DNA of 42,897 nucleotides from CAYPEK01 sp964409645 (GTDB lineage Bacteria > UBP15 > UBA6099): NCBI GenBank assembly GCA_964409645.1, contig CAYPEK010000027.1:1-42897 (forward strand), in the 5' to 3' direction. The translations under genes were made by a program, and so were the position numbers. Numbering within the stretch: position 1 is the stretch's first letter; the number at the start of each line of letters is the position of its first letter. Below, one piece after another: positions 23,300-31,985 of this stretch. The notes beneath the pieces are model-generated. The model did no database searches. It worked only from the letters and a program-made list of their open reading frames with translations, and was not told where the DNA came from.

Positions 23300-23746
23300 A
23301 TGTCGATCATACCGATTGAAATAACATCGAAAGAATTCCACAAAACCATGCGAGGTTATGACCCGGTCGAGGTGCGGGAGTTTCTGGAAGATGTCTCGCG
23401 CGAGCTGGGAAAGGTAATGCAGGAGAAAGCGGCGCTGTCGGGAGAACTCGAAGCGGTGAAGAACAGCCTTGCACGGTATCACGACCTCGAAGACAAGATC
23501 AAGGAAACGCTCATGCTCGCGCAACAGACGAAGGAAGAGGTTATCGATTCGGCGAAAAGACAGGCGATTCTCATAGTGGAAGAAGCGAAACTGCAAGGAA
23601 AAAAGATCGAGGATAGATTTTCGAACGTCAAATCGGCGAAGCACGAGTTCGAGATCGAGTTCGAGGCGCTCCTCGAAGCATTTAAGAGCCGCCTTAAGGC
23701 TCTCCATGAGCCGGAAGATAAAATAGTGATTCAGAATGTCGATTGA
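23300..23746 (+). CDS. DivIVA-domain protein
   Basis: 148 aa from the ATG at 23300, 4 nt after GGAGG. The N-terminus IIPIEITSKEFHKTMRGYDPVEVREFLEDV is the DivIVA/GpsB lipid-binding domain signature. Residues 40-130 form a long coiled coil. Family members mark curved membrane at poles and septa and recruit division or wall-growth proteins. The gene overlaps the next one by 11 nt. DivIVA is best known from Gram-positives but also occurs in some diderm phyla. Confidence 0.9.
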   Translation: MSIIPIEITSKEFHKTMRGYDPVEVREFLEDVSRELGKVMQEKAALSGELEAVKNSLARYHDLEDKIKETLMLAQQTKEEVIDSAKRQAILIVEEAKLQGKKIEDRFSNVKSAKHEFEIEFEALLEAFKSRLKALHEPEDKIVIQNVD

Positions 23747-24044
23747 GATACAGGAGACAAAAAACGGATTAGTGATCGAGGTACGCGTTCAGCCGAGCGC
23801 CGGCCGGAGCGGAACAGCCGGCGAACAGGCCGGAGCGCTGAAAATCAGATTGCTGTCGCCGCCCGAGGACGGCAAAGCGAACAAAGAGTTGATAAAATTG
23901 CTGTCGAAAGCACTGAAAGTTCCTGCGGCAGCGGTCGAGATTATTTCGGGCGAAAAATCGCGTCAAAAACGGGTCAGATTCAACGAGATCGACCGGCAGA
24001 CTCTGGAAAATTTTATAAAAAACGCCTCAAATCCGGAAAAATGA
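23736..24044 (+). CDS. DUF167 (YggU) family protein
   Basis: 102 aa. The whole family pattern is visible: VRVQPSAGRSG, ALKIRLLSPPEDGKANKELIKLLSKAL, VEIISGEKSRQKRV. It is a small alpha/beta protein of unknown biochemical function. It overlaps the DivIVA-like gene by 11 nt, so translation is coupled; the yggT-divIVA-yggU order is a common one. Confidence 0.92.
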   Translation: MSIEIQETKNGLVIEVRVQPSAGRSGTAGEQAGALKIRLLSPPEDGKANKELIKLLSKALKVPAAAVEIISGEKSRQKRVRFNEIDRQTLENFIKNASNPEK

Positions 24045-24102
24045 TTTAAATTATTCTTAGATTGCCCGGCGGAATGAGTTCGCGGGCGGACGGGTGAGAT
24101 TA

Positions 24103-24618
24103 ATGGCAAAAAATGAAAACATTGATAAATGCCCTAAATGCGGCGGAAAGCTGACCGACTACGACGACTATCTGGCAAAGCAGGCAGTAAAAAGAGGGAT
24201 CGCTTCCCTGCCGGCCGCAGTGCTTATGTGCGCGGTATGGGCGCCGGTTTTCTTCCTTGTCAGGCTGCTGATCGGCGGAGCGATAGGAGAAGTCGGCGCG
24301 GGAGCGCTGATTCTTCTGCTGGTGAAGAAAGTTTTCGTCGGCGCTGTAATCGGCGTACTGCTCTCGGCGGCCATAGCGATCGGAAAGAGCGATCTGGGGC
24401 TGTTTCTGGGTGCGGTGATCGGCTCGATAGGCGGTTTTTTCATCGCGGCGGCTTCCGCACTGCCGATAAGGTCGGAAGCGGCTCACAGGCTGGATGTGGT
24501 GCTTGTGGCGGTTATTTCGGGCATTCTTTGCGCGGCAACGGTATATTTAGCGGAGGCGTCCGGAAGAAGTAAATTCGGAAAATACATAGGACCGGAGCCG
24601 AAGAGCGGACAAGAATAA
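24103..24618 (+). CDS. Hypothetical polytopic membrane protein with N-terminal CxxC
   Basis: 171 aa from the ATG at 24103 (GGGTGAGA upstream). C10 and C13 in DKCPKCGGKL look like half a zinc ribbon, with no second pair. Then come about five hydrophobic helices rich in Ala/Gly/Val (about 35-55, 60-80, 85-100, 105-125, 135-150). No family was recognised. It closes the operon. Confidence 0.7.
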   Translation: MAKNENIDKCPKCGGKLTDYDDYLAKQAVKRGIASLPAAVLMCAVWAPVFFLVRLLIGGAIGEVGAGALILLLVKKVFVGAVIGVLLSAAIAIGKSDLGLFLGAVIGSIGGFFIAAASALPIRSEAAHRLDVVLVAVISGILCAATVYLAEASGRSKFGKYIGPEPKSGQE

Positions 24619-24720
24619 CCACAAAGCTGAATTTTACCGTGGAATAATCTGCAATAAATAAATTATATCAAATCCGGATTGATTTATACGAATGATTTAA
24701 GGAGCCCGCAGGTGTTTGCG

Positions 24721-24936
24721 TTATTGCGCGACCATTTTCGACTGCTTCATAACTTTGGTAACCTTATTCGAGCGCAGACAGCGAGTGCAGACTTTCTTCG
24801 TCTTTTTCACACCGTTCTCGACAACGTGCACCGTGCACAGGTTCGGTTTGATTGTCTTGCGGGTTTTCCGGTTGGAGTGACTCACATTATTTCCGGATAC
24901 GGAACTCTTTCCGCAGATTTCACATTTATTAGCCAT
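24721..24936 (-). CDS. rpmB: 50S ribosomal protein L28
   Basis: 71 aa. The N-terminus ANKCEICGKSSVSGNNVSHSNRKTRK and CTRCLRSNKVTK near the C-terminus are L28 hallmarks. This is the zinc-binding (C+) form with two CxxC pairs (C5/C8 and C50/C53). AAGGATG precedes the ATG. It has its own consensus promoter. L28 sits near the exit-tunnel side of the 50S subunit. Confidence 0.95.
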   Translation of the reverse strand: MANKCEICGKSSVSGNNVSHSNRKTRKTIKPNLCTVHVVENGVKKTKKVCTRCLRSNKVTKVMKQSKMVAQ

Positions 24937-24989
24937 AAAAACACATCCTTATCAAATAGTTGCCGCCGCTTTAAGCGCACGAATTGATA

Positions 24990-25018
24990 ATTTTAGTGTG
25001 AATAAAAAAACATGTCAA
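24990..25018 (-). promoter_or_regulatory. Strong sigma-70 promoter of rpmB
   Basis: On the minus strand, a perfect TTGACA (forward 25013-25018), a 17-bp spacer and TAAAAT (forward 24990-24995). Transcription should begin near 24983, about 47 nt before the rpmB ATG. Confidence 0.65.
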
Positions 25019-25131
25019 TATCGGAAAGAATCTCAAAATCATTCGGCCGGTGTGGAAATTTATGCCCCGTTCGGTGTATTTTTATAAAGTTACATGTATG
25101 GCCGGAATAATATTCGACACGGAGTTTATGC

Positions 25132-26304
25132 TTGGGAACAGCGGCTGGAAAGATTAAAGATATTTTTACAGGTCGTTACGGAAACGAAGGGAGAATCGCG
25201 ACGGTGCGCGCGCCGGGGCGGGTAAACCTTATCGGCGAGCACACGGATTATAACGACGGTTTCGTGCTGCCGATGGCGATCGACCACGGGATAACGATGG
25301 TGGGCCGCGCGCGGGACGACCGTAAGCTGCGCATCTTTTCAGTCGATTATAACGAGGAAGTGACGATAGACCTCTCGGCGCCGTTCGAGAAAAGGGATCA
25401 GCGCTGGAGCCTCTACATCGACGGCGTGGTGAGAACGTTTGAGGAAGAGATCGATTCCGAACTGAAGGGTTTCGACGCTGTGATGACGGGCGACGTGCCG
25501 CAGGGTTCAGGGTTGAGTTCATCGGCGGCGCTCGAGGTTGCGACCGGCTTCATGATGAATGAGCTTTACTCGCTCGGCGCGAGCCGTGTTGACATAGCGC
25601 TTTTCGGACAGAAGGCGGAGAACAATTATCTCGGCGTGCGGTGCGGCATTATGGACCAGTTCGCGTCGTGCCTCTGCTCCGCGGACTCCGCGCTGTTTCT
25701 CGATTGCCGTAGCCTTGAGTTCGATCAGGTTCCACTGGTGATGAAGGACGAGTTGATTCTGATTCTCGACTCGGGTAAATCGCGCGGGCTCGTGGACTCG
25801 GCATATAACGAACGGCGGCGCGCATGCGAGGAAGGCGTGAAGCTGTTCAGCAACTGGATCACAGGCGTGCGGGCGCTGCGCGACGTTACGCCGGAACAGT
25901 TCGCACAGTACGAGGACAGGCTGCCCGATGAAGTGCGAAAGCGCTGCCGGCACATCATAAGCGAGAACAACCGCGTTCTCGAGAGTGTGGAATGCCTGAA
26001 GAAAGGCGACCTCGTGAAATTCGGCGAGCTGATGTGGGCGTCTCACGACAGCCTGCGTGACGACTACGAAGTGAGCTGCGCGGAACTGGACGCGATCAAC
26101 GAGACAGCGCGCGGGATCGAAGGAATCGTGGGCGAGCGGATGACGGGCGCGGGCTTCGGCGGCTGTTCGGTGGCGCTTGTTAAGAGGGACGCGGAGACAC
26201 ACGCGCGCGAACTGCTCACGGCGGGCTACAGGGAACGCACGGGCCGCGAGCTGAAGATTTATCCGACCGCGGCGTCCAAGGGCGCGAGACTGGTTGACTG
26301 CTGA
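25132..26304 (+). CDS. galK: Galactokinase
   Basis: 390 aa, with a TTG start at 25132 supported by GGAG 7 nt upstream; the nearby ATG at 25128 is out of frame and soon stops. It has the galactokinase signature APGRVNLIGEHTDYNDGFVLP, GHMP motif 2 DVPQGSGLSSSAALEVA, and motif 3 MTGAGFGGCSVAL. It phosphorylates galactose at C1. No galT or galE is in the window, and the gene heads a heptose-biosynthesis run. It may therefore feed nucleotide-sugar synthesis or accept a related sugar, but the core motifs are plainly galactokinase. Confidence 0.93.
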   Translation: MGTAAGKIKDIFTGRYGNEGRIATVRAPGRVNLIGEHTDYNDGFVLPMAIDHGITMVGRARDDRKLRIFSVDYNEEVTIDLSAPFEKRDQRWSLYIDGVVRTFEEEIDSELKGFDAVMTGDVPQGSGLSSSAALEVATGFMMNELYSLGASRVDIALFGQKAENNYLGVRCGIMDQFASCLCSADSALFLDCRSLEFDQVPLVMKDELILILDSGKSRGLVDSAYNERRRACEEGVKLFSNWITGVRALRDVTPEQFAQYEDRLPDEVRKRCRHIISENNRVLESVECLKKGDLVKFGELMWASHDSLRDDYEVSCAELDAINETARGIEGIVGERMTGAGFGGCSVALVKRDAETHARELLTAGYRERTGRELKIYPTAASKGARLVDC

Positions 26305-26349
26305 TAAAAATACAGATGCATTTGACAATAAGCAATTATGGAGAACAAG

Positions 26350-27360
26350 ATGGCAAAATCAAAGAAGCTGGAAACGGAGATAAAGAAATATCTCCGCATG
26401 ATAGACGACCTGAAGAAGAGCCGCGTGCTGGTGGTCGGCGACATTATGCTGGATGAGTACGTGTGGGGCTCAGCGTCGCGTATATCACCGGAGGCGCCGG
26501 TGCCGGTCGTGGAAATAAAGAGCCGTACGTTCAACGCGGGCGGCGCCGCGAACACGCTGACTAACATAATCGCGCTCGGCTCTGAAGCGACTCTGATGGG
26601 AGTGACCGGCTCGGACCAGAACGGCGAACTGCTTAAGAAAATTCTGAAGGATGCCGGGATCAGCACGAAACACATTATCACCGACCCCGGCAGGCCGACA
26701 ACGTACAAAATGCGCGTTCTCGCGCAGGGGCAACAGGTCATGCGCGCGGATCAGGAGAACGCATCGGCGGTGGGAGACGATGTTGCTAAAAAGCTAACAC
26801 GCCGGATAGACAGCCTTGCCTGCAACATCAACGGGATCGCGGTTTCGGACTACAACAAGGGCGTGGTCGGGCCGCAGGTTATGAGCCACCTCATCAATAT
26901 CGCGAAGGAAAAGGGGAAGATAATTGTCGCCGACTTGAAACCGCAGAATGTCGAGTGGTTCAAAGGGGTGACTGTCGTGAAGCCGAACCGGCTCGAAGCG
27001 TCGCAGCTTTCGGGCATCAACATAGTGGACAAAGAGACGCTTTACGAAGCGGGACGCGCAATTCAGGCACGGATGGGAGTGACGAACGTGCTGGTGACAC
27101 TCGGCGAAGGCGGCATGGCGCTGTTTACAGAGGGAAGAGGAATGACGCTGATCCCGGCGCTGAGCACGCAGGTTTACGACGTGACGGGCGCAGGCGACAC
27201 GGTTCTGGCGACGGTGGCGGCGAGCATGAGCTGCGGCCACAGCATACAGGACGCGGTGCGGCTCGCGAACTTCGCGGCCGGGATTGTAGTAAGGAAGCGC
27301 GGAACAGCGACAGTATCCGCCGACGAACTGGCGGATTTCATCAAGAGGAAATCGGCATGA
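26350..27360 (+). CDS. rfaE1: D-glycero-beta-D-manno-heptose-7-phosphate kinase (HldE kinase domain, RfaE1)
   Basis: 336 aa from the ATG at 26350, where GGAG lies 6 nt upstream; the ATG at 26338 has no site. It is a PfkB-fold kinase with VVGDIMLDEYVWG at the start, the SPEAPVPVVEIK and GGAANT motifs that mark RfaE, and the catalytic DVTGAGDTVLA. It makes heptose-1,7-bisphosphate for LPS core synthesis. In E. coli this domain is fused to the adenylyltransferase; here the two are separate genes overlapping by 4 nt (ATGA). Confidence 0.93.
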   Translation: MAKSKKLETEIKKYLRMIDDLKKSRVLVVGDIMLDEYVWGSASRISPEAPVPVVEIKSRTFNAGGAANTLTNIIALGSEATLMGVTGSDQNGELLKKILKDAGISTKHIITDPGRPTTYKMRVLAQGQQVMRADQENASAVGDDVAKKLTRRIDSLACNINGIAVSDYNKGVVGPQVMSHLINIAKEKGKIIVADLKPQNVEWFKGVTVVKPNRLEASQLSGINIVDKETLYEAGRAIQARMGVTNVLVTLGEGGMALFTEGRGMTLIPALSTQVYDVTGAGDTVLATVAASMSCGHSIQDAVRLANFAAGIVVRKRGTATVSADELADFIKRKSA

Positions 27361-27839
27361 AGATAGTTCCGTGGGACGGGATCGACGAGATTTGCGCGGG
27401 ATACCGCGCGCAGGGGAAAAAGATTGTGTTCACGAACGGATGTTTCGACGTGATACACCCCGGCCACATTTACTGCCTGTACAAGGCGCGGCTCGAAGGT
27501 GACCTGCTTGTGGTCGGGCTGAACAACGACGCATCCGTGCGACGGCTGAAAGGCCCGACAAGGCCGGTGTTCTCGCAGGACGAGCGAGCGGAGTTGCTGG
27601 CATCGTTTTTCTTCGTGGACAATGTGGTGCTGTTCAGCCAAGACACGCCGCTGGAGCTCGTCATCAAGGTGCGGCCGCACGTGCTTGTCAAAGGCGGCGA
27701 CTACGAATCTGAGACGATAGTCGGGCGAGCGGAAGTCGAGGCAGACGGCGGACGGCTTGTTGTAATTCCGACGATGCCGGGCTTCTCCAGCAGCAACATC
27801 ATCGAATCGATCGCCGAGAATGAACGGTGCGGCCGCTGA
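27357..27839 (+). CDS. rfaE2: D-glycero-beta-D-manno-heptose 1-phosphate adenylyltransferase (RfaE2)
   Basis: 160 aa. Nucleotidyltransferase fold with FTNGCFDVIHPGHIYCL (the HxGH motif), LVVGLNNDASVRRLKG, PVFSQDERAELLAS and VLVKGGDY, and a C-terminal FSSSNIIE segment that stands for the S/TSxxI signature. It makes ADP-heptose after GmhB acts. It starts inside the kinase stop (ATGA) and overlaps comF by 13 nt. gmhA, gmhB and hldD are not in the window. Confidence 0.93.
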   Translation: MKIVPWDGIDEICAGYRAQGKKIVFTNGCFDVIHPGHIYCLYKARLEGDLLVVGLNNDASVRRLKGPTRPVFSQDERAELLASFFFVDNVVLFSQDTPLELVIKVRPHVLVKGGDYESETIVGRAEVEADGGRLVVIPTMPGFSSSNIIESIAENERCGR

Positions 27840-28600
27840 CACACGCCGCGCCAATTAGAAAATTGGGCATCCTTAAAAACATCACCGGTGCATTCGCGCG
27901 GGGCGCGGCGCTGCTGATTCCCTATGAATGTCCGGGCTGCGGCAAACTAAGCGACAGGTTCATCTGCCCCGACTGCGAAAAGCGCGTGGGACAGATCGCC
28001 GAACCGTATTGCAAAGTTTGCGGCAGACAGCTTCCGACAGGCGTCCGCGATACATCGGACTGCCGCGAGTGCCGCGACGCAAAGATACCGTTTGATCTGT
28101 GCCGCTCGTTTTTTCTGTACTCTCCGCCGGTGAACGAACTCGTGAAACGCTTCAAGTTCAGGCGTAATTACACCGCCGGACGGTGGCTCGTAGAGAACGC
28201 GATTGCGTCGCTCGCCGGCAACCCTGCCTACCTGCCGGATTACGGCGGAGCGGATTTTCTGGCGCCGGTGCCGCTGCACCCGATACGACGCGTGAGCAGA
28301 GGATTCAACCAGTCGGATTACATAGCGGAAGGATTCGGCAGGTACTGGGATATTAAGGTATCAAACTGCCTCGCGCGGCGGCGGCACACACGGCCACAGT
28401 CGCTGCTCCCGCTGAAGGAGCGCGTAAAGAATGTTAAAGGCGCGTTCGCCGTCAGGAAAAATGCGGACGTTAAAGGAAAGAAAATAATTCTTGTGGACGA
28501 CGTGATGACATCCGGCGCTACAGTCCGAGAATGCTCGCGGATTCTGAAAGCGGCGGGCGCGGACAAGGTTTACATTCTGACGATTGCGAGAAGATCATGA
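27827..28600 (+). CDS. comF: ComF family phosphoribosyltransferase-like protein
   Basis: 257 aa with a GTG start inside the previous gene. The N-terminal zinc finger has four CxxC-type pairs in CPGC, CPDC, CKVC and CREC. The C-terminal type I PRT domain has the 13-residue PRPP-binding motif IILVDDVMTSGAT, preceded by the family blocks PVPLHPIRRVSRGFNQSD and RRRHTRPQSLLPLKER. ComF takes part in DNA uptake and possibly in PRPP-dependent steps of replication repair. No other competence gene is present here. Confidence 0.92.
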   Translation: MRPLTHAAPIRKLGILKNITGAFARGAALLIPYECPGCGKLSDRFICPDCEKRVGQIAEPYCKVCGRQLPTGVRDTSDCRECRDAKIPFDLCRSFFLYSPPVNELVKRFKFRRNYTAGRWLVENAIASLAGNPAYLPDYGGADFLAPVPLHPIRRVSRGFNQSDYIAEGFGRYWDIKVSNCLARRRHTRPQSLLPLKERVKNVKGAFAVRKNADVKGKKIILVDDVMTSGATVRECSRILKAAGADKVYILTIARRS

Positions 28601-29010
28601 GCGAAACATACAAATTACTCGCTGTTGATCCCGGAAGAGTTAAATGCGGCCTCGCGGCGATCGTATCGGATGGAACGGTGCTCGCGAAGACATCCGTCCC
28701 GTTCGACGGCGTCGCGGCGGCGGCGGCGGAACTCGCCGCCATGCACGAGACGGAACTTATAGTGATCGGCAACGGAACCGGCAGCGCGGAAGTAATCGCC
28801 AAGCTGCAAGCGGAACCCGCCCTGCCTCGCAGCATCGAGAAAATCGGCGAAAAGAACACAACACTCGAAGCGCGGAAACTGTATGAGAAAGACCATCCGC
28901 TTCCGTGGCCGCTGAAGTTTTTCCCGAGGTGGCTGTTCGGCAACCCGCGCGCACTCGACGCATACGCCGCCGTCGCAATCGGGCTGCGATACATCGAAAC
29001 AAATAAATAG
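28597..29010 (+). CDS. YqgF/RuvX-like RNase H-fold nuclease
   Basis: 137 aa from the ATG in the ATGA overlap with comF. RNase-H-fold acidic residues are visible: D in LLAVDPGRVKCGLA, E in IEKIGEKNTTLEARKLY, and D in NPRALDAYAAVAIGLRY. The fold and order match the YqgF superfamily, but the sequence is of the diverged group rather than the canonical RuvX form (no D-x-G-x-x-R-I-G start). Possible pre-16S rRNA processing or resolvase-like nuclease. Confidence 0.8.
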   Translation: MSETYKLLAVDPGRVKCGLAAIVSDGTVLAKTSVPFDGVAAAAAELAAMHETELIVIGNGTGSAEVIAKLQAEPALPRSIEKIGEKNTTLEARKLYEKDHPLPWPLKFFPRWLFGNPRALDAYAAVAIGLRYIETNK

Positions 29011-29016
29011 CACTTA

Positions 29017-30333
29017 CTATTTTACTGAAATTTCCAGTGGGTGGTCGAGGATTTCGAGGTACTGCTTTTCGTCGCCCGCGTGGAAGTCGGTGACGTTGTA
29101 CATGTACGACGTGAGCCGCCAAATACCCTTCTTGAGCGTCTCCATGTATCTTATGTCGTAGCCGATATTGCCGATCTGACCGGGGTCGGACTCGGGCGGG
29201 TCGAGAGCTTTCTCGTCGTCCATGTAAAAGAGGTACGGCTGCGCCTTTATCTCCTTATCGAATTCGATGCGGTTGAGCCAGCCGCCTCGCCTGCCGGGCT
29301 TTGTTCCGTGGATCACCATCCACGAATACGGGTCGAGGTTGAGGTTCTTTTCGTCGGGTGTCATCCGGCCGTCGATCGACGCGCCTTTCGGGTTGTTTGA
29401 GTTGACAAATCGCATACCCTTTGCACGCTTGTTATGATCTGTCGTCACACGGAAGCTCATTTCCTTCAGCATGGCGCCGATGTCGAACGGTACGTTCACT
29501 TCGGTCGGAAAGATGAACTGGTCGTAGTAATAGACGTTATCGACAATCGAGCCGGGCGACGGGATTTTCCAGAACAGCATCATTTTGTTGTTCGTGCGGC
29601 GGATGACGCGCACCGGGCCGTCGATGAATGCGATTAGTTCGGATGTGAAATCGTTTTCGGATTTGTTCAGACGCAGGTTCACCATGTGTGGAACAACTGT
29701 AGCTCGGATTTTCAGCCGATCGATGTAGTTCATGCCGTCGCCGCCGCCCTCTTTCGTGAGCGCGATGCTGCCGAACGCGATCGGCGCTTCACGGCAGAAT
29801 GAAGTCGAGTACCGCGCGGTTGAAATCTTCGATCCGTCTTTCGAGATGTTGACGTAGTCCACACTCGATTTCGGCGGCGGCGCGGCAAACGACATTGCAT
29901 ACGCCCAGCCCTTCGTGCCATTGAGCGGATCGGTTATTTCGATCTCGAGTGCTGCGTCGGCGTTCTTAGGCCATGCGGCGCGTGGCGCTTTCGCTCCCGC
30001 GTCCTTCGCCATGAAAACGAGTTCGTCGTTGGCGTCGAAGTCGGGTTCCGGGTCGGCATTTTTCTTCGGCCCGAATGGAAAAACGAGATCGCCGCCGGAG
30101 TCGCGCTCATCAATCTGAAACGGTATGGCAACATGTTTGCCGTCCGCACCCGCCGCGAAAACCCGGATTTTTTCTATAGGCGTACCGAGCAGCTTTTCGA
30201 GCTGCGCGCCTTTAATCACGATCGGATCGGTTTTTCTTTTCAGAGTTTTCTTCGTAGTCTGAGAAGCCATTACATCTATCCCATAAGCGGCGACCACAGC
30301 CGCCGCAAGCAACAAGCAAACAAACCTTTTCAT
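29017..30333 (-). CDS. Exported protein of unknown function
   Basis: 438 aa from the ATG at 30333, which has a GGAGG site and starts a clean signal peptide (cleaved near MASQ about residue 24); an in-frame GTG at 30360 overlaps the upstream stop. The mature part begins with an N-terminal beta-rich domain (about 35-160: PFQIDERDSGG, FDANDELVFMAKDAG). A long central region has many aromatic strand-like segments, including GWAYAMSF and PTEVNVPFDIG. The C-terminus contains YLEILDHPLEI. No family was recognised. It follows the GT39-like gene and heptosyltransferase as the last member of an envelope-glycan operon. Confidence 0.7.
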   Translation of the reverse strand: MKRFVCLLLAAAVVAAYGIDVMASQTTKKTLKRKTDPIVIKGAQLEKLLGTPIEKIRVFAAGADGKHVAIPFQIDERDSGGDLVFPFGPKKNADPEPDFDANDELVFMAKDAGAKAPRAAWPKNADAALEIEITDPLNGTKGWAYAMSFAAPPPKSSVDYVNISKDGSKISTARYSTSFCREAPIAFGSIALTKEGGGDGMNYIDRLKIRATVVPHMVNLRLNKSENDFTSELIAFIDGPVRVIRRTNNKMMLFWKIPSPGSIVDNVYYYDQFIFPTEVNVPFDIGAMLKEMSFRVTTDHNKRAKGMRFVNSNNPKGASIDGRMTPDEKNLNLDPYSWMVIHGTKPGRRGGWLNRIEFDKEIKAQPYLFYMDDEKALDPPESDPGQIGNIGYDIRYMETLKKGIWRLTSYMYNVTDFHAGDEKQYLEILDHPLEISVK

Positions 30334-30356
30334 CCATCCTCCGGCGCGCGCTTTAT

Positions 30357-31964
30357 TCACTCCGGCGCACGAAAGCTCTTACAATAATAGGCAGTCATTC
30401 CGAGAGAAGCCATACCGACCGCGCAAAATATTCCGACAAGCACTTTCACCCAGCCCGCCCACACATCAACAAACCGGGGCAGATAGCGCCACCAGACGTC
30501 GAACATCACCGCTCGCTCGGGGTTATTCGGCGGTGCGTAGCGCATCAGGCTCCTCCACGGAAAATCCGCGCGCATGCGCTCCCGCAATTTTTCCGGCGGC
30601 AATCCTCTGTCGAATACCTCATGTTTAAGCAGCCACGCGTGCCCGGCAACAGGTGAAAATTCCGGAATGTAATGGGTATTGAGCTGGTCGTCCTTTACGC
30701 TCACGCCCGAGGGAATATAGAACATGTTGTACGGCTCCTGATGCCTCGTGAGCATTATGTATTCATAAAAACTCACCGTCACGCCGAGCACTTGAACGAA
30801 AAGCGAAACAGCAACGACAAGAACAAGCGCTACTTTCGCTGCAAGCCTGAGGCGGCGGAATGAATCGACGACAATAAGCGCCGGGAGCATCGCGAGCGGG
30901 ACCACCGGCACAAGGAAGCGCGGCCCCCAGCACCAGTCGCCGTGCCACGCCCACCAACAGGAGTAAAGAACAAGAACCGCCCCGCAGACCGTCCACAGAA
31001 GCAGGCTTTCCTTCGTGCGCGCCCGGTGAAACCGCGCGGCGCCGAAGAGCGATACAAACAGGACCGGCGCGTATATGAATACGCTCTTCCCCGGACTGAA
31101 CAGTAATCCGTACAGACCCGCCGTGATCGGGCCTGAGAACCCGAACATCGCGTCGTTTCCCGACCTGTAGCCGAAATCCATGAGAGAGCCGAATCGCAAC
31201 TTGTTGTACAAAAGGAGCAATGAAAAGAATACCGCGATTTGCAGAAGGAACGCCCCCACCCTCGCGGCCCTGCCCTTCGCGCCGGTTCCGGTCGCCGCAA
31301 TATATATCAAAAAAAGCGGAGCGAGTGAAAGATTGACAGCCTTCGTGAGAATAAGGCATCCGAAAAAGAACCCCGACATCGCCGCAGAAGCCGCATCCGC
31401 CACGCCGCGCCTCGGGATCGCAAAATGAAACGAGGCGAGAAGAGTCAACGCCTGAAGCGGCTCGCTGAATCCAATCTTCGAGTAAGGCCATATCAGGGTT
31501 GCGAGACCGAGCAGAAAAGCGCCCGCGACACACGCGCGTCGCCTGAAACCGAGCCGCAGAGCCGTAAAAGCAAACAGCACGCAGATCATCGCGCATATAA
31601 AAGGCTGGCTAAACTCGGTGATGAAATATCTGCCGATGAGCGCCGCGTTCCGGTCGCCGCCGATCGGGAATAACATTTTTGCAAGGCCGTAAAACGGAAC
31701 CTCCGCGAGCGACTGTCCGATTCCGAATTTGGAATAATACGCGCCACCGACACCGCGCACGAGCGGCACATACTTGTTTTGCTCAAGCGCAACCGATCCT
31801 TTGTCCGCAATGCCTTGCGCAACAACGAAATAGTTCACCGGATCGCCGTTCGACGGGACGCCTCGCAACGTCAGAGCAAACAGGCAAAACCAGAACATGA
31901 AAAACACAACGGCAAATGCCGCCGGGAACTTTTCGACTCCATTATTTGTATCCGGGGAATTCAT
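30357..31964 (-). CDS. Multi-pass membrane protein, GT39/ArnT-like putative glycosyltransferase
   Basis: 535 aa from the ATG at 31964. About ten to eleven membrane helices are visible. The first loop has NGDPVNYFVVAQGIADKG, an acidic Asp near the end of helix 1 as in GT-C enzymes; a long loop carries YSKFGIGQS. Later helices hold WWAWHGDWCWGPRFLVPVVP, the R-F/P-rich lipid-linked-sugar signature of this superfamily. It should transfer a sugar from a lipid carrier on the periplasmic side. The acceptor is unknown. It starts 21 bp after the heptosyltransferase gene. Confidence 0.8.
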   Translation of the reverse strand: MNSPDTNNGVEKFPAAFAVVFFMFWFCLFALTLRGVPSNGDPVNYFVVAQGIADKGSVALEQNKYVPLVRGVGGAYYSKFGIGQSLAEVPFYGLAKMLFPIGGDRNAALIGRYFITEFSQPFICAMICVLFAFTALRLGFRRRACVAGAFLLGLATLIWPYSKIGFSEPLQALTLLASFHFAIPRRGVADAASAAMSGFFFGCLILTKAVNLSLAPLFLIYIAATGTGAKGRAARVGAFLLQIAVFFSLLLLYNKLRFGSLMDFGYRSGNDAMFGFSGPITAGLYGLLFSPGKSVFIYAPVLFVSLFGAARFHRARTKESLLLWTVCGAVLVLYSCWWAWHGDWCWGPRFLVPVVPLAMLPALIVVDSFRRLRLAAKVALVLVVAVSLFVQVLGVTVSFYEYIMLTRHQEPYNMFYIPSGVSVKDDQLNTHYIPEFSPVAGHAWLLKHEVFDRGLPPEKLRERMRADFPWRSLMRYAPPNNPERAVMFDVWWRYLPRFVDVWAGWVKVLVGIFCAVGMASLGMTAYYCKSFRAPE

Positions 31965-31985
31965 CGTTTTTACCAATACCGATAA

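Noticed and set aside
25519..26328. 269-codon open frame on the minus strand
   Set aside because: Antisense to galactokinase, whose motifs are complete.
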